NCBI GenBank assembly: GCA_035516155.1
Contig: DATJAP010000003.1
Span: 1-64,000 of the forward strand
Length of the DNA: 64,000 nucleotides
Reading direction: 5' to 3'
DNA from: JAJYKN01 sp035516155
GTDB taxonomy: Bacteria; Nitrospirota; UBA9217
The position numbers and the translations under genes are program-made. Below, in pieces: positions 62,317 through 64,000 of the stretch. Position 1 is the stretch's first letter; each line of letters opens with the position of its first letter. The notes beneath the pieces were generated by a model. That model saw only the letters and a list, made by a program, of their open reading frames with translations. It searched no databases and was not told the DNA's origin.

Positions 62317-62997
62317 CTAATCTAGCATGCTGCTTCGAATACTAGTAAGATATCGCAGAGTCCTCGAACGAAGAGCGTTGCCATCGTGCTGCTGTCCCAG
62401 GAGCGTAAGCAGATCTTCCTTCTTGTCCACATCAGTGCGTTCCGGAAGGACGTGGACCGAACACAACGCCCGACGCAGTCTCCTGACGGTTTCCTCAAAG
62501 ACGGAGGCGGTACTCCACGTCATGTGATGAAATACATCCGGGCAAAGAGCGCCCTTCCTGAAACCAATCAGGTAATATCCGCCATCGCTGGCGGGGCCGA
62601 TCACTGAGTCATGTGCTGCTAATGCTTCAAAAGCCTCATCGATGATCGCCGCAGTTACTCCCGGAACGTCGCTCCCGATAAGGACCGCCTCCCTAACCTC
62701 GTCCGAAAAAACTCGAGAAAAAGCCTTTTCCATCTTTTCCCCGAGGTCGTCCCCCAGCTGCGGTACATAGGAATAAGCATCGCCCAGCCACTGTCGTATC
62801 CTATCGCTCGCTTCGGGGGGATCAAAGCAGATGCGGAAAGAGTAATGTCCGCCGTTCAGCATATCGATTGCATCGAGGACCATGCATTCGTATAAGCGTA
62901 GGACTACATCACCGTCCAGGGAGGTTGCAAGGCGGGATTTGACCTTCCCTTTTTCCGGAAGCTTGACAAACAGAATAACGCAGCGCGTATCGTACAT
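62317..62997 (-). CDS. DUF2064/TIGR04282-type glycosyltransferase-like protein
   Basis: A 226-aa protein of the GT-A-like DUF2064 group (arsenosugar biosynthesis-associated glycosyltransferase family in some annotations). Visible motifs are ILFVKLPEKGKVKSRLATSL at the N-terminus, VLIGSDVPGVTAAIIDEAFE, and VIGPASDGGYYLIGFRKGAL. There are no other arsenosugar genes nearby, so the substrate is open. It lies 4 nt after the DUF3047 gene. Confidence 0.87.
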   Translation of the reverse strand: MYDTRCVILFVKLPEKGKVKSRLATSLDGDVVLRLYECMVLDAIDMLNGGHYSFRICFDPPEASDRIRQWLGDAYSYVPQLGDDLGEKMEKAFSRVFSDEVREAVLIGSDVPGVTAAIIDEAFEALAAHDSVIGPASDGGYYLIGFRKGALCPDVFHHMTWSTASVFEETVRRLRRALCSVHVLPERTDVDKKEDLLTLLGQQHDGNALRSRTLRYLTSIRSSMLD

Positions 62998-63001
62998 GGG
63001 G

Positions 63002-63757
63002 CTATCGGAAGACCTCGATATATTCCATAAAAGACACTGAACTCTCCCCGGTGTTGTCCGAATCGTTCATGATCGCGATTCGCGCGCGGGCGGGAGGTTT
63101 CGTCCCAAAGGCCTTTTGGTAATCAGCCACGATATCGATCTCTTCATCGAGCCAAACGCCTGCGTTTCGCGCGCCTTTCTCCAGAAGGATCATCTTCGAC
63201 CGGTCGGTATACGGACTGTCGACGATCGATTCAGGCTGGTCCTTGTTTGCCCAAACATAGTTAAGGCTGCTCTGCGGAGGATACTCTCCGTAAAGCTTTT
63301 TCGCGATACCGAATTTCATCTTTTCCAGAGTCCCCGCCTTCGCAGGATCGTACGCGAACATGATATACACGCGCATCGGATAATCGTCCCCGGCTTTGCT
63401 TCCTGTTGAACCCATTTTATAGACATTGCTCACTTTCCAGCGCCACCTGACTTTGGGGTAGTCATAGACGTTGAAAGCATCCTTATAGACGATTGCCGAT
63501 GCCGAGGCGTGGCTTTCCGCTTTCAGAACGTGATGTTCGCCCTCCTTCTCCAGGGAATAGACCGTATGCTTCTTGATGTTCGGGAAAAAGAAGGGTTTCC
63601 AGTTGGCCAGACTGGAAAAGTCTTCGCAAAAGAGAACCGGTTTATCCTGCGCGCGGCTTGCCGGCGCCAGCACCAGAACGAAAAGGAACAGCATCAGCCA
63701 GGTTTTCATCTGAGAAAAGGCATGCCTCACCGGGCCGCGCTTACCGCGAAGATTCAT
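63002..63757 (-). CDS. secreted DUF3047 protein
   Basis: A 251-aa protein with an N-terminal signal (TWLMLFLFVLVLAPASRA) and a beta-rich domain of the DUF3047 type: VYDYPKVRWRWKVSNVYKMG-like segment with YPKVRWRWKV, DDYPMRVYIMFAYDP, LNYVWANKDQP and ARIAIMNDSDNTGESSVSFM. Family function is unknown; the fold suggests carbohydrate binding. The start could be 63757 or 63709, neither with a clear SD. It is 24 nt after the PEP-synthase regulator gene. Confidence 0.85.
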   Translation of the reverse strand: MNLRGKRGPVRHAFSQMKTWLMLFLFVLVLAPASRAQDKPVLFCEDFSSLANWKPFFFPNIKKHTVYSLEKEGEHHVLKAESHASASAIVYKDAFNVYDYPKVRWRWKVSNVYKMGSTGSKAGDDYPMRVYIMFAYDPAKAGTLEKMKFGIAKKLYGEYPPQSSLNYVWANKDQPESIVDSPYTDRSKMILLEKGARNAGVWLDEEIDIVADYQKAFGTKPPARARIAIMNDSDNTGESSVSFMEYIEVFR

Positions 63758-63781
63758 TCCCGGCGAAGGTCCGTGTCCCGC

Positions 63782-64000
63782 TTAATGATATTCTTCGTGA
63801 TCGTCGCCGAACACATAATGGATGATTTCCCAAGCGGTTTCCTCGATCGACTTGTTCGTTGTGTCGACAACTCCCCAACTTCGGTGATGTCTGATGAGGT
63901 CCCGCACATACTCAACTTCGGAGAATATTTTCTTAAAGTCGCTATAGCTCGGCTTGAGCCCCGATTGTTTCTGGCGCACCTTCCTCACCTTTTGGAGGAC
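63782..64000 (-). CDS. pyruvate, phosphate dikinase/PEP synthase regulatory protein, C-terminal part
   Basis: Seventy-two residues up to the window edge, open at the 5' end. The end RHHRSWGVVDTTNKSIEETA then WEIIHYVFG is characteristic of the PpsR/PDRP kinase-phosphorylase family that inactivates PEP synthase or pyruvate dikinase by phosphorylation. The N-terminal three quarters lie outside the window. It is first of a run continuing into DUF3047 and DUF2064 genes. Confidence 0.88.
   Translation of the reverse strand, partial: VLQKVRKVRQKQSGLKPSYSDFKKIFSEVEYVRDLIRHHRSWGVVDTTNKSIEETAWEIIHYVFGDDHEEYH

Noticed and set aside
1..64000. CRISPR array
   Set aside because: No series of evenly spaced short repeats was seen anywhere.

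Overview
This 64 kb window looks like a chromosomal segment of a Gram-negative bacterium with type IV pili, a capsule or exopolysaccharide pathway and a microaerobic respiratory chain. Gene content and order (alaS, recX-pilT-recA, thpR, cinA, pgpA; CcoS/CcoI; a rubrerythrin-Rrf2 pair beside cytochrome bd) suggest Nitrospirota or a deltaproteobacterial (Desulfobacterota-like) lineage. This is inference from family resemblance; no rRNA is present to settle it.

Layout. 0-3.4 kb: a partial tRNA and tRNA-Pro behind a strong promoter on the minus strand, then a plus-strand pair of peptide-type ABC permeases and two small unknown genes. 3.4-17.7 kb: minus-strand housekeeping genes, namely mltG, a UbiB-type kinase, a phasin-like gene, alaS, recX-pilT-recA, thpR, cinA, a STAS/winged-helix protein with a GHKL ATPase partner, pgpA, a restriction-type-fold protein and a GroES-like protein with a lysine-rich tail. 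17.9-38.6 kb: a plus-strand beta-barrel gene, then a long minus-strand polysaccharide locus (YjbH-like, Ig-like lipoprotein, WecA/MraY-like transferase, Wzz-like, SLBB export protein, five glycosyltransferase domains, carbamoyltransferase, polymerase, flippase, and an asparagine synthase fused to a glycosyltransferase). The central part (about 26-45 kb) is clearly more AT-rich than its flanks.

38.6-46.3 kb is a patchwork. Methyltransferases, a radical SAM/SPASM protein and a hexapeptide acyltransferase lie among debris: a decayed tyrosine integrase next to a tRNA 3'-end fragment, an IS481-like transposase remnant, a truncated methyltransferase and a 304-bp near-identical direct repeat carrying the radical SAM gene start. 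46.3-53.3 kb carries an FKBP N-domain-like protein, a receiver-AraC regulator, an HI0933-type flavoprotein, and a two-gene unit for a PDZ lipoprotein with a repeated Gly/Asn/Asp motif and a partner of unknown function.

53.5-64 kb carries a respiratory and redox block (FixH-like, SafE-like, CcoI, CcoS; cydAB; rubrerythrin-Rrf2), then nth, a DUF2064 transferase, a DUF3047 protein and the 3' end of a PEP-synthase regulator. The cydAB and rubrerythrin-rrf2 upstream regions share a 12-mer set in an ATAGGA half-site, so one Rrf2 regulator may control both. Several consensus sigma-70 promoters (TTGACA-17-TATAAT type) can be read directly and help choose starts.
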